Assembly: GCA_947573795.1 (NCBI GenBank) | Contig: CANPHE010000005.1 | Span: forward strand, 22,928-86,927 | DNA: 64,000 nt | Reading direction: 5' to 3' | Source: an uncultured Alistipes sp. | GTDB lineage: Bacteria > Bacteroidota > Bacteroidia > Bacteroidales > Rikenellaceae | In this document: positions 9,267-17,556 of the stretch, piece after piece | Position numbering within the stretch: the first letter of the stretch is position 1 | How the letters are laid out: each line of letters starts with the position of its first letter | The notes under the pieces: generated by a model | Databases searched by the model: none | Told to the model about the DNA's origin: nothing | The model's input: the letters and a program-made list of their open reading frames with translations, nothing else | Made by a program: the position numbers and the translations under genes

Positions 9267-9307
9267 CTCCGGCGAACGGCTCTCGGGCTCGTTCGCCGGA
9301 GCTTTTT
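9267..9307 (+). terminator. Rho-independent terminator of the MFS gene
   Basis: Perfect 12-bp stem CTCCGGCGAACG / CGTTCGCCGGAG with an 11-base loop, followed at once by CTTTTT. It lies 47 bases after the transporter stop. Confidence 0.85.
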
Positions 9308-9515
9308 AGGGAGGGTGTGCTTTGCGGAGGAACGTCTCCGCCAGAGGGGGGGGCTCATCCCGCAGGCTACGGACGCAAAACCGGAACAAAATATCGCACC
9401 TGCATTTATGAAGTCCGGCTCTCAGCCGGACGGAGCCAGCATCAGGGCGCACGCAGTAGGGGCAGACATCGCCTTTTGCGGTTAAAAAGTACAAACGAAA
9501 GTCTTTCGGAAAACT

Positions 9516-9653
9516 GCGATCCTTCAAGATCGCGCGGGCCGCAGCCTCCGGCGGCGAAGGCCCGCCTAAATCCGGGGACAGAAGACGCTAAAAAGCAATT
9601 ATTGCGGCCATTTCCCCGTAATACCCGACTTTTAGCCGGGCTTCGCAGGCTGC
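9516..9653 (+). repeat. Extended double-hairpin repeat, copy 1
   Basis: Begins with stem GCGATC-CTTCAA-GATCGC, then a second imperfect hairpin from GCGGGCC to GGCCCGC (to 9566), then TCCGGGGACAGA, a purine-rich spacer, ATTTCCCC, and a short hairpin CCCGACTTTTAGCCGGG followed by CGCAGGCTGC. The same order recurs at 59036-59177. The first 50 bases alone recur at 23156 and 63003. Confidence 0.7.
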
Positions 9654-9798
9654 AACCCGCTATCCCTTGTTAAAAATCGCTTCCGCTATTCTGGCATTTG
9701 TGCCTTTGGGTACCAAAAGCATCCGCAGGTCGATCTCTTTCCGCTGCGAACGAAAATGCGGAACCTCGGTGCCGCTGCGCGGCATTGGTTTAATTTTT

Positions 9799-9994
9799 GG
9801 TAACTATATACAATTTTACACCTCACCGATTCTTTGCACGTTAACACACTTAAAATTGACGTTGTCTCGCGGCCCTTGGCCGCGTTTATAAATCCGACCC
9901 CACCCCAACCCCTCCCTCGGGAGGGGCTTCTGGTACAACTCGCAAGGTCATAATGGTTTAAATACTGTTTAGTGTAAAGTTGTATGTAATTGCC
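9799..9994. repeat. MITE-like element with terminal inverted repeats, copy A
   Basis: 196 bases bounded by imperfect 24-base inverted repeats: left GGTAACTATATACAATTTTA, right end reading on the other strand GGCAATTACATACAACTTTA. Inside are two GC-rich hairpins, CGCGGCCCTTGGCCGCG and CCCCTCCCTCGGGAGGGG. It encodes nothing. A second full copy is at 30281-30460 and end or core fragments are at 41280 and 55224. There is no clear target duplication. Confidence 0.7.
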
Positions 9995-10012
9995 TGATTT
10001 TTTGCTACGAAT

Positions 10013-10104
10013 TGCGATCCGCAGGATCGCGCAGTTCGCCGCCACCCCCGACGGCGGACTGCCGCTCGCCTGAAGGCTCCGGCAGCCTCCGCTGGCGGCG
10101 AACC
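10013..10104 (+). repeat. Palindromic intergenic block, diverged double-hairpin repeat
   Basis: Starts with stem GCGATCC-gca-GGATCGC, the same leading hairpin as the repeats at 9516 and 23156. It continues with a long imperfect hairpin, GTTCGCCGCC at 10035 pairing with GGCGGCGAAC near 10098, that encloses smaller stems. Confidence 0.55.
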
Positions 10105-10237
10105 GCGAAAACATTTCACAGGTGACCTATCACCTCCCCCCCTCATGGCTCCACCCCTTCGCCGGCCAATTCTTAATTTAAATCCTTAATTCTGAATTGA
10201 CCTTCGCCCTTTGCACCGTTTTCTCGCGAATTCTTCG

Positions 10238-10245
10238 TAACTTTG
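10238..10245 (+). promoter_or_regulatory. Promoter -7 box of the YfhO gene
   Basis: TAACTTTG matches TAnnTTTG and lies 22 bases before the ATG at 10268. TTTG at 10210-10213 is a possible -33 box, but the 24-base spacing is longer than usual. Confidence 0.6.
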
Positions 10246-10267
10246 GCCTTTGTTAAATTTCCGTAAG

Positions 10268-12772
10268 ATGGCTTTTTCGAAAGATACGTTGCGCAAAGCG
10301 CTTCCCGCAGCCGCAGCCCTCGTGCTATTCTTCGTCGTGAGCGCCCTCTATTTCGCTCCGCAGTTCCGCGGCGAAGTGCTGCCCCAGCACGACGTACTGC
10401 AATTCGACGGCATGTCGAAAGATATCAAAGATATGCGCGCCGCCACGGGCGAAGACCCCCAGTGGACGGGCGGCATGTTCTCGGGCATGCCCGCCTACCT
10501 GATCGACGTGGCCTACCCGGCCCAGCTGGTCAAAAACACGGTCGGCCGCATCACCAAACTCATCGACACCCCCGCGGGATTTCTCTTCTTCGCCATGACG
10601 GCCATGTGGCTCATGCTCCTCGTCTGCGGCCTCGATCCGTGGGCGGCGATCGTTCCGGCCCTGGCCTACGGATTTTCGACCTATTTTCTGCTGATTATCG
10701 GCGCGGGACACATCACCAAGATGTGGGCACTGGTCTACGCTCCGCTGATGATGGGCGGCGCGTGGATGACCCTGCGGGGCAATCTGTGGCTCGGCGCGGC
10801 CTTCACGGCCCTGAGCGCCTCGCTCGAAATCGGCGCCAACCATCCGCAGATCACCTACTACTTCCTGCTGGCGATGGGGGCCTTCTGGATCAGCGAAGCC
10901 GTCGCCGCGATCCGCGAACAGCGGATTCGGGCTTTCGGCATCCGCACGGCAGCACTCGTCGCCGCGGGTCTGCTGGCCGTAGCGTCGAACTTCGCCCCCC
11001 TCTGGTACACGGCCCAGCACTCGAAAGAGACCATCCGCGGCGGCTCGGAGCTCGCAGCGAAGAACGCCGCCACGCCCCGGGGCCTCGACCTCGACTACGC
11101 CACGGCCTGGAGCTACGGACGCGCCGAGACGCTGAACCTGCTCGTCCCCGACTTCATGGGGCGCGAATCGGCCACGACCTTCCCGTCGGACGGTGAGGTG
11201 GCGGCCACGGCCGAAAACTACGGACTGCGCGGTGTCGAGCAGCAGCTCCCGACCTACTGGGGCACGCAGCCCTACACGGGCGGTCCGACCTACTTAGGTG
11301 CCGCAGCGATCTTCCTCGCCGTGCTGGGGCTTCTGCTCGTCGACGGACGCAACCGCTGGTGGATCGTCGCGATCTGCGCGGCGATGATTCTGCTCGCCTG
11401 GGGGCGCAATTTGATAGGCATTACCGAATTGGCCTTCAAAGTGCTGCCCGGATACGACAAATTCCGCACCGTCTCGATGACACTCGTCGTCGTACAGTGG
11501 GCCGTACCGCTGTTGGGCGGCCTGGCACTCGCGCGGATTTTCGGCAGTGATATCCCGCGCGAACGGCTGCTCCGGGCACTGAAGTGGGCCCTCGGCACGA
11601 CCGGAGGCCTCTGCCTGCTACTGGCGGTAGCCGGCGGCTCGCTTTTCGACTTCGGAGAAGAGGAGAGCATCGCCACGATGACCGAACAGTTCCGCCGCCT
11701 GTTCCAGGCCAACGACATGCAGACCTACATCGACCGCGGCATGGATGTCGAGTGGGGCGAAGGCATCGCCGCAGCGATGACCGCCGACCGCATCGCCATG
11801 ATGCGCACGGACGCCTGGCGTTCGCTGACGATGATCGTCCTGGCGGCCGCCGGCGTATGGCTTTTCGCCCGGGGACGTTTCGGCAAATACGCGCTCACGG
11901 CGTGGCTCGGAGCGGTCGTGCTGCTCGACCTGGTGCCCGTCGACCTGCGGTTCCTCTCGCAGGAGGATTTCGTAACCCCACGACGGCAGCAGATCGTCGC
12001 CACGGAGGCCGACAAAACCATCTTGCAGGACCGCGACCCGGGATTCCGTGTGCTGAACCTCACAGTCAGCCCCTTCAACGACGCCACGACCTCCTATTTC
12101 CACCGCTCCGTGGGCGGTTACCACGGCGCCAAACTCTCGCGCTACCAAGACCTGATCGACCGCTACCTCTCGTCGCTCGACGAAGGGGTACTCGACATGC
12201 TCGACACGCGCTACCTGATCGTCCCCGGGGAAGGAGGACGCCCGCAGGCCGTGCGGCGCGGCACGGAGTACGGTCCGGCATGGTTCGTGGACTCGGTGGT
12301 CTACGCCCCGACGCCGCAGGCCGAGATCGACGCCCTCGGGACGACCGATCTGCGCACCGCGGCCGTCGTCGCCGATACGCAGCGCGAGCGCCTCGCGGCA
12401 TGGACGAGCGAACCGCAGCCCGGCGATACGATCCGCCTCACGGAGTACCGCCCCAACTACCTGCGTTACACATACACGGCCGCATCGGAACGACTGGCCG
12501 TCTTCTCCGAAATCTTCTACGACGCAGGCTGGACGGCCTACGTCGACGGCAAGGAAGCTCCGGCCCTGCGCGCCGACTACGTGCTGCGGGCCATGCTGCT
12601 CCCGGCCGGGGAGGGCGTCGTAGAGTGGCGTTTCCGCGCCCCCGGCTGGACGATGGCCGAGACGGTGACCGGCACAGCCTCGGTGCTGATCCTGTTAGGA
12701 GCCGCGGCCGCACTGCTGGCCGCACTCCGCGGCAAAAAACGCCCCGAAGAAACCGCAACGAACCAAAACTGA
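10268..12772 (+). CDS. YfhO family membrane protein (GT-C-like glycosyltransferase fold)
   Basis: Large integral membrane protein of 834 residues. The N-terminal hydrophobic helix (ALVLFFVVSALYFAPQFRG) is followed by an exposed loop rich in acidic residues (LPQHDVLQFDGMSKDIKDMR), many further helices up to about residue 560, a soluble section, and a final helix near 805-825. This is the layout of YfhO proteins, which in Firmicutes take part in lipoteichoic acid glycosylation; the Bacteroidetes role is not established. ATG 10268 is chosen because it follows the promoter box at a normal distance; a TTG at 10250 would lie almost on the predicted transcription start. A beta-rich C-terminal part (YTAASERLAVFSEIFYDAGW) precedes the last helix. 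Confidence 0.85.
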   Translation: MAFSKDTLRKALPAAAALVLFFVVSALYFAPQFRGEVLPQHDVLQFDGMSKDIKDMRAATGEDPQWTGGMFSGMPAYLIDVAYPAQLVKNTVGRITKLIDTPAGFLFFAMTAMWLMLLVCGLDPWAAIVPALAYGFSTYFLLIIGAGHITKMWALVYAPLMMGGAWMTLRGNLWLGAAFTALSASLEIGANHPQITYYFLLAMGAFWISEAVAAIREQRIRAFGIRTAALVAAGLLAVASNFAPLWYTAQHSKETIRGGSELAAKNAATPRGLDLDYATAWSYGRAETLNLLVPDFMGRESATTFPSDGEVAATAENYGLRGVEQQLPTYWGTQPYTGGPTYLGAAAIFLAVLGLLLVDGRNRWWIVAICAAMILLAWGRNLIGITELAFKVLPGYDKFRTVSMTLVVVQWAVPLLGGLALARIFGSDIPRERLLRALKWALGTTGGLCLLLAVAGGSLFDFGEEESIATMTEQFRRLFQANDMQTYIDRGMDVEWGEGIAAAMTADRIAMMRTDAWRSLTMIVLAAAGVWLFARGRFGKYALTAWLGAVVLLDLVPVDLRFLSQEDFVTPRRQQIVATEADKTILQDRDPGFRVLNLTVSPFNDATTSYFHRSVGGYHGAKLSRYQDLIDRYLSSLDEGVLDMLDTRYLIVPGEGGRPQAVRRGTEYGPAWFVDSVVYAPTPQAEIDALGTTDLRTAAVVADTQRERLAAWTSEPQPGDTIRLTEYRPNYLRYTYTAASERLAVFSEIFYDAGWTAYVDGKEAPALRADYVLRAMLLPAGEGVVEWRFRAPGWTMAETVTGTASVLILLGAAAALLAALRGKKRPEETATNQN

Positions 12773-12824
12773 AAACTCCGGATTCCGCGGCACAGGCTGC
12801 TAACATCCGACATCCCGACCGATC

Positions 12825-13706
12825 ATGAATACCGATAAACGACTCAAACGCAAGGTCCGCAACTCCTACCTGGTCTCGACCGTCAGCATCGCACTGGTGC
12901 TGTTTCTGTTAGGCTCGGTGGGCTACCTGACGATCGCCGCCATGACCGTGGCCGGCACACTGCAACGGAGCATCGCCGTGAGCGTCGAACTCACAGACGG
13001 GCTTTCCGACGAACTGCGGAGCCAGATCGAAAAACGACTCGCCGACGACGAACTGGTCGGCACGATCGCCTATGTCCCGCGCGACGAGAAGGCGCAGGAC
13101 GACGAGTTCCGCAAGATGTTCGGCAGCGACTTCGAGGAGGTACTCGACGAAAATCCCCTCTCCGACTCCTTCGAACTGACCCTCACGGAGGCTTCGGAGG
13201 ACAAGACGCGGCTCGAAGCGTTCATCGCCGCCACGCAGCGCCTCACGGGCGTGGCCCACGTCTCCTACCCGGCACTGCTGGCCGAGCAGCTGCATGCCAC
13301 GGTGGGCAAATTCCGGTTGATCGTGCTGCTCTTCGGCGGCGCGCTGCTGGCCATATCGCTCATCCTGGTCCACAACACGATCCGGCTGGCGATCTTCTCG
13401 AAACGCTACCTCATCAATACGATGAAGCTGGTCGGGGCGACCAAGTGGTTCATCATGAAACCCTTCCTGGGCAGCAGCCTCACGCAGGGCGTTCTGGCCG
13501 GAGCGATGGCCTCGGTGCTCCTCGGAGCTGCGGTCTACGGACTCGGCGAGGCGGTTCCCGAACTCCTGAACACGACCGAGCTGTACCGCATCGGAGCGAT
13601 CCTCGGCGCGATGGTCCTGGGAGGTATCCTGATCTCGGGAATCTTCACCGTCACGGCGCTCAACAAGTTCATCAACATGAAGTCCAACAAGATATACCTA
13701 TATTAA
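12825..13706 (+). CDS. ftsX: Cell division protein FtsX
   Basis: Permease-like partner of the FtsE ATPase that couples divisome activity to peptidoglycan hydrolases. At 293 residues it has the expected plan: cytoplasmic N-terminus, helix 1 (STVSIALVLFLLGSVGYLTI), an extracellular domain of about 120 residues, then three helices, with the conserved stretch LINTMKLVGATKWFIMKPFL. No ftsE lies next to it here, which is common in Bacteroidetes. Its stop overlaps the start of the next gene by one base (TAATG), so the two are translationally linked. It opens the gene string ftsX-DUF3098-uppP-truB-queA. Confidence 0.93.
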   Translation: MNTDKRLKRKVRNSYLVSTVSIALVLFLLGSVGYLTIAAMTVAGTLQRSIAVSVELTDGLSDELRSQIEKRLADDELVGTIAYVPRDEKAQDDEFRKMFGSDFEEVLDENPLSDSFELTLTEASEDKTRLEAFIAATQRLTGVAHVSYPALLAEQLHATVGKFRLIVLLFGGALLAISLILVHNTIRLAIFSKRYLINTMKLVGATKWFIMKPFLGSSLTQGVLAGAMASVLLGAAVYGLGEAVPELLNTTELYRIGAILGAMVLGGILISGIFTVTALNKFINMKSNKIYLY

Positions 13707-13966
13707 TGAAAAACACGTCCGACAAACCGCAGGGCGGGCAGCAGGAAGACCCCCGCATGCCCCTCACCCGCCGCAACTACCTGTTGCTGGCCATAGGATT
13801 CGCCGTCATCGTCCTGGGCTTCGTACTCATGTCCGGAGGCGGCAGCGAATCTCCCGACGAGTTCGACTACGCGATGTTCTCGTGGCGCCGCATCACGCTG
13901 GCCCCGATTCTCGTCGTGGCCGGCTTCGCCGTCGAAATCTTCGCCATCATGAAACGCTACAAGTAA
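13706..13966 (+). CDS. DUF3098 small membrane protein
   Basis: 86 residues with two membrane helices ([20 protein letters not shown] and [20 protein letters not shown]) joined by an acidic loop ending [15 protein letters not shown], the hallmark of DUF3098. The family is found between ftsX and uppP in many Bacteroidetes, suggesting an envelope or division role, but no function is known. It begins with the TAATG overlap to ftsX and ends 25 bases before uppP. Confidence 0.85.
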   Translation: MKNTSDKPQGGQQEDPRMPLTRRNYLLLAIGFAVIVLGFVLMSGGGSESPDEFDYAMFSWRRITLAPILVVAGFAVEIFAIMKRYK

Positions 13967-13991
13967 CCGTCCGACAAACCCGAACTTCATC

Positions 13992-14783
13992 ATGGATACC
14001 TTACAAGCCATCCTGCTCGGCATCGTGCAGGGAATCACCGAATTTCTACCCGTGTCGAGCAGCGGCCACCTGCAAATCGCCAAGGAGCTGCTCGGCGTGG
14101 AACTCGAAGAGAATCTGACGTTCGACGTCACGCTGCACGCCGCAACGGTACTCAGCACGATCGTCGTGCTATGGAGCGAAGTGTGGCGCCTGCTGAAAGG
14201 ACTTTTCTCGCGCCGATTCAACGAGGAGCAGGCCTACGTGCTCAAACTCGTGATCTCGATGATCCCGATCGGCATCGTCGGTTTCCTGCTCAAGGACCGC
14301 ATCAACGAGATGCTCGACGCACCTTATATTCTCGTGATCGTCGGCGCCATGCTGCTCCTGACCGCCGGTCTGCTGGCCTTCGCCTACTACGCCAAGCCGC
14401 GGCCCAAGGAGACGATCTCCTACCGCGACGCCTTCATCATCGGCCTGGCGCAGGCCTGCGCCGCCATGCCCGGACTCTCGCGCTCGGGATCGACCATCGC
14501 CACGGGTCTGCTACTGGGCAACCGGAAGGCCGCCGTCGCGCAATTCTCGTTCCTGATGGTCCTGGCGCCGATCCTGGGCGAGACGCTGCTCGAATGCGTG
14601 AGCGGAGAGCTGACGACGGGCATCGCCGCAGGACCGCTCGCCGCCGGTTTCGCCGCGTCGTTCGTCACCGGATGCCTCGCCTGCAAATTCATGATCGAAG
14701 TGGTCAAACGCGGCAAACTCATCTGGTTCTCGATCTACTGCGCCGCGGCAGGCATCGTCGCCATCGCCAGCTATCTCTGGTAG
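13992..14783 (+). CDS. uppP: Undecaprenyl-diphosphate phosphatase
   Basis: Inner membrane phosphatase that recycles undecaprenyl diphosphate to the monophosphate carrier used for peptidoglycan and O-antigen; it also gives bacitracin tolerance. The 263-residue, multi-helix protein has the two BacA/UppP motifs: [20 protein letters not shown] near the N-terminus, with the catalytic Glu and Ser/His, and [20 protein letters not shown] in the middle. Its place between DUF3098 and truB is the common Bacteroidetes arrangement. Confidence 0.95.
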   Translation: MDTLQAILLGIVQGITEFLPVSSSGHLQIAKELLGVELEENLTFDVTLHAATVLSTIVVLWSEVWRLLKGLFSRRFNEEQAYVLKLVISMIPIGIVGFLLKDRINEMLDAPYILVIVGAMLLLTAGLLAFAYYAKPRPKETISYRDAFIIGLAQACAAMPGLSRSGSTIATGLLLGNRKAAVAQFSFLMVLAPILGETLLECVSGELTTGIAAGPLAAGFAASFVTGCLACKFMIEVVKRGKLIWFSIYCAAAGIVAIASYLW

Positions 14784-14810
14784 CCCCCACACCCATTCAC
14801 AGAAACTTAC

Positions 14811-15527
14811 ATGCTGAAAAAACCGGACCTCAGAGGGATCAATTTCGAAGACGGCTACATCGCCGTGCTGAACAAACCGCTCGAATGGACCTCGGCGGAT
14901 GTCGTCCGCAAAATCAAATTCACGCTTCGCAAACTGGGCTACCGCCGCATCAAGGTGGGACACGCCGGGACGCTCGATCCGCTCGCCACGGGCGTGCTGC
15001 TCGTCTGCATCGGCCGCGCCACGAAACTCGTCGACGCGCTCCAGGCCGAGGAGAAGGAGTACACGGCCGACGTGCTACTGGGCGCCACGACCCCCAGCTA
15101 CGACCTGGAACACCCCATAGACCGGACCTACCCCACCGACCACATCACGCGTGCGGGCGTGCTCGAAGCCCTCGCCTCGCTCACCGGCGAAATCTTGCAG
15201 ACTCCGCCGCTCTTTTCGGCCAAAAAGGTCTCCGGGACACGTGCCTACGAACTGGCCCGCGCGGGCGAGGAGGTCGAACTGCGCCGCGTGCCCGTCACGA
15301 TCTACGAACTGGAACTCACGGCCTGCGAGCTGCCGCGCATCGCCGTCCGCGTACGATGCAGCAAGGGCACCTACATTCGCGCCCTGGCCCGCGACATCGG
15401 CGAAGCTTTGCAGAGCGGTGCCCACCTCACGTCGCTGTGCCGCACGCGCAGCGGCGGTTTCACCCTCGAAAAAGCCTACGAACTGGATGATTTTCTGGAA
15501 AGTTTACAAAAACTTGAAACAAAATAA
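14811..15527 (+). CDS. truB: tRNA pseudouridine(55) synthase
   Basis: Converts U55 of the tRNA T-loop to pseudouridine. The 238-residue protein shows the catalytic motif GHAGTLDPLATGVLLVCIGRATK with the nucleophilic Asp, the N-terminal GYIAVLNKPLEWTSADVV, and the later VRVRCSKGTYIRALARDIG that contacts RNA. It lacks the C-terminal PUA-type extension of the longer TruB proteins, as is normal in this phylum. It starts 27 bases after uppP and is followed 55 bases later by queA, another tRNA modification gene. Confidence 0.95.
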   Translation: MLKKPDLRGINFEDGYIAVLNKPLEWTSADVVRKIKFTLRKLGYRRIKVGHAGTLDPLATGVLLVCIGRATKLVDALQAEEKEYTADVLLGATTPSYDLEHPIDRTYPTDHITRAGVLEALASLTGEILQTPPLFSAKKVSGTRAYELARAGEEVELRRVPVTIYELELTACELPRIAVRVRCSKGTYIRALARDIGEALQSGAHLTSLCRTRSGGFTLEKAYELDDFLESLQKLETK

Positions 15528-15582
15528 TCTTTTTTGCGTATAAGGATTAATTGTACTATTTCCCAGAACGTAAGTAACAGCT

Positions 15583-16632
15583 ATGAAATTATCGCAATAC
15601 GGATACGATTTCGCGCCCGAAATGCTGGCCAAGTATCCGACCGACAATCGCGACGACTCGCGGCTGATGGTCATCAATCGCGCCAAAGGAACCATCGAAC
15701 ACCGGATTTTCAAGGATATCATCGAATATTTCGACGAAAAGGACCTCTTTCTGTTCAACGATACGAAAGTCTTCCCCGCGCGGCTCTACGGCAACAAGGA
15801 GAAGACGGGCGCCGAGATCGAAATCTTCCTGCTGCGCGAGTTGAACCGCGAACTGCGCCTGTGGGACGTGCTGGTCGACCCGGCCCGCAAAATCCGCATC
15901 GGCAACAAGCTCTATTTCGGCGACGACGACCTGCTGGTGGCCGAGGTGATCGACAACACCACTTCGCGCGGCCGCACGCTGCGCTTCCTGTTCGACGGTT
16001 CCTACGAGGAGTTCAAGGAGGCGCTTTTCGCCCTGGGCGAAACGCCGCTGCCGAGGTGGGTGCGCGAGAAGGTCGAGCCCGAAGACGCCGAACGCTATCA
16101 GACGATCTTCGCCCGCCACGAAGGCGCCGTAGCCGCTCCGACGGCCGGCATGCACTTCTCGAAACATCTGCTCAAACGTATGGAGATCAAGGGCATCGAC
16201 TCGGCCTACATTACCCTCCACGTAGGGCTGGGCAACTTCCGCACGGTGGATGTCGAGGACCTCTCCAAACACAAGATGGATTCCGAACAGTATTTCGTCA
16301 CGGAGGGGGCCGCCCAGGCCGTGAACGCCGCCAAGGACCGCAACCGCAAGGTCGTCGCGATCGGCACCACCGTGATGCGTACGATCGAAACCGCCGTTTC
16401 GACGGGCGGCCGGATCAAAGCCTCCGAAGGCTGGACCAACAAATTCATCTTCGCACCCTACGAATTCACCGTCGCCGACGCGATGGTGACCAACTTCCAC
16501 CTGCCCTATTCGACGCAGCTGATGATGGTGGCCGCATTCGGCGGATACGAGCAGGTCATGGAGGCCTACAAGGTCGCCAAGCAGGAGGGCTATCGCTTCG
16601 GCACGTACGGCGATGCGATGCTGATCCTTTAA
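15583..16632 (+). CDS. queA: S-adenosylmethionine:tRNA ribosyltransferase-isomerase
   Basis: Transfers and rearranges the ribosyl part of SAM onto preQ1 in tRNA to make epoxyqueuosine. 349 residues of normal family length. Typical QueA segments are [15 protein letters not shown], the central [44 protein letters not shown], and the C-terminal [20 protein letters not shown]. The start is the ATG at 15583, giving [20 protein letters not shown]. It is the last gene of the ftsX-to-queA string; a new promoter box follows at 16659. Confidence 0.95.
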   Translation: MKLSQYGYDFAPEMLAKYPTDNRDDSRLMVINRAKGTIEHRIFKDIIEYFDEKDLFLFNDTKVFPARLYGNKEKTGAEIEIFLLRELNRELRLWDVLVDPARKIRIGNKLYFGDDDLLVAEVIDNTTSRGRTLRFLFDGSYEEFKEALFALGETPLPRWVREKVEPEDAERYQTIFARHEGAVAAPTAGMHFSKHLLKRMEIKGIDSAYITLHVGLGNFRTVDVEDLSKHKMDSEQYFVTEGAAQAVNAAKDRNRKVVAIGTTVMRTIETAVSTGGRIKASEGWTNKFIFAPYEFTVADAMVTNFHLPYSTQLMMVAAFGGYEQVMEAYKVAKQEGYRFGTYGDAMLIL

Positions 16633-16658
16633 GAAGCCTGTTTCTAAGAATTTTTCAC

Positions 16659-16666
16659 TATCTTTG
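16659..16666 (+). promoter_or_regulatory. Promoter -7 box before the glycogen synthase-like gene
   Basis: TATCTTTG is an exact TAnnTTTG match, 27 bases after queA and 84 before the next ATG. No clear -33 box is visible. Confidence 0.6.
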
Positions 16667-16674
16667 CAAAATGA

Positions 16675-16725
16675 AAAATCCGTTCCGCCGCTTCGCTCCG
16701 GATCCGCGACGACGAAACGGATTTT
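16675..16725 (+). promoter_or_regulatory. Leader hairpin in the 5' untranslated region of the glycogen synthase-like gene
   Basis: Perfect 10-bp inverted repeat AAAATCCGTT (16675-16684) / AACGGATTTT (16716-16725) with a GC-rich 31-base loop. It begins 9 bases after the -7 box, so it would form the very 5' end of the transcript. A 19-codon ORF (ATG 16671 to TAA 16730) spans it, but its ATG would sit at or before the transcription start. Confidence 0.4.
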
Positions 16726-16749
16726 CATAAAACCATAAACTCTCGAATC

Positions 16750-17556
16750 ATGGCAAGCAAGATTCTGTACGTCTGTCAGCGGGTCATGCCTTACCTCCCC
16801 GAAACGGAGGACTCCAAACTCTGCCGCACGCTGGTGCAGGCGATGCAGGAGTGCGGCAACGAGATTCGCACCTTCATGCCCCGCTACGGTTGCATCAACG
16901 AACGCCGCCATCAGCTGCACGAAGTGATCCGCCTGTCGGGTATGAACCTCATCATCGACGACAACGACCACCAGCTCATCATCAAGGTGGCGTCGATTCC
17001 CGCCGTGCGCGTACAGATCTACTTCATCGACAACGACGACTATTTCTCGCGCAAGGCCGTGCTGACCGACGAGGCGGGAGCCTGGTTCGACGACAACGAC
17101 GAGCGTGCGATCTTCTTCGCCCGCGGCGTGCTGGAGACGGTCAAGAAACTGCGCTGGACGCCCGACGTGGTGCACTGCCACGGATGGTTCACGGCCGTGA
17201 CCCCGGTCTACCTGAAGCACGTTTTCGCCGACGACCCGATTTTCCGGGACGTGAAGATCGTCGTGTCGCTCTACGACGATGCCTTCCCCGGAGAACTCGA
17301 CCCGCAGTTCGCCTCGAAGATCGCCGGCGAGGGCGTGGAGGATAAAAATCTCGAAATTCTCGCCCGTCCGTCATACGAAAACCTGTGCCGCTTCGTTATG
17401 GAGTATGCCGACGGCATCGTCGCAGCGTCGCCCAATGTCGACGCCCGGGTACTCGAAATCGCCCGCGCGAGCGGCAAACCGATGCTCGAATACCAGTCGC
17501 CCGAGGCGGAGGACTTTTTCGCTAATTACAACCGATTCTATGAAGAATTACAATAA
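16750..17556 (+). CDS. Glycogen/starch synthase N-terminal domain protein (GT5-like, single domain)
   Basis: The 268-residue protein begins KILYVCQRVMPYLPETEDSK and contains DVVHCHGWFTAVTPVYLKHV and KIVVSLYDD, the pattern of the N-terminal Rossmann domain of GlgA-type synthases. Full GlgA is about 480 residues and carries the ADP-glucose-binding C-terminal domain, which is absent here. Such one-domain proteins are common in Bacteroidetes and are usually annotated as glycogen synthase; whether they are catalytic alone is doubtful. The last 17 bases overlap the next gene in another frame, so the pair is probably translated together. Confidence 0.8.
   Translation: MASKILYVCQRVMPYLPETEDSKLCRTLVQAMQECGNEIRTFMPRYGCINERRHQLHEVIRLSGMNLIIDDNDHQLIIKVASIPAVRVQIYFIDNDDYFSRKAVLTDEAGAWFDDNDERAIFFARGVLETVKKLRWTPDVVHCHGWFTAVTPVYLKHVFADDPIFRDVKIVVSLYDDAFPGELDPQFASKIAGEGVEDKNLEILARPSYENLCRFVMEYADGIVAASPNVDARVLEIARASGKPMLEYQSPEAEDFFANYNRFYEELQ

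Larger units (their letters stand above)
9308..10237. other. Repeat-rich intergenic stretch without genes
   Basis: About 930 bases without a credible gene. Contents in order: a small hairpin TCCGGCTCTCAGCCGGA near 9414, a G8 run near 9346, a double-hairpin repeat extended into a longer unit (9516-9653), a MITE-like element (9799-9994), and another palindromic block (10013-10104). The following YfhO gene has its own promoter box at 10238. Confidence 0.6.

Noticed and set aside
9346..9354. G8 run as another phase-variation tract
   Set aside because: It lies in non-coding repeat DNA behind a terminator and changes no gene.
16671..16730. A 19-codon ORF just after a promoter box, a possible leader peptide
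   Set aside because: Its ATG lies only four bases after the -7 box, at or before the expected transcription start, and the sequence is better explained as a hairpin.
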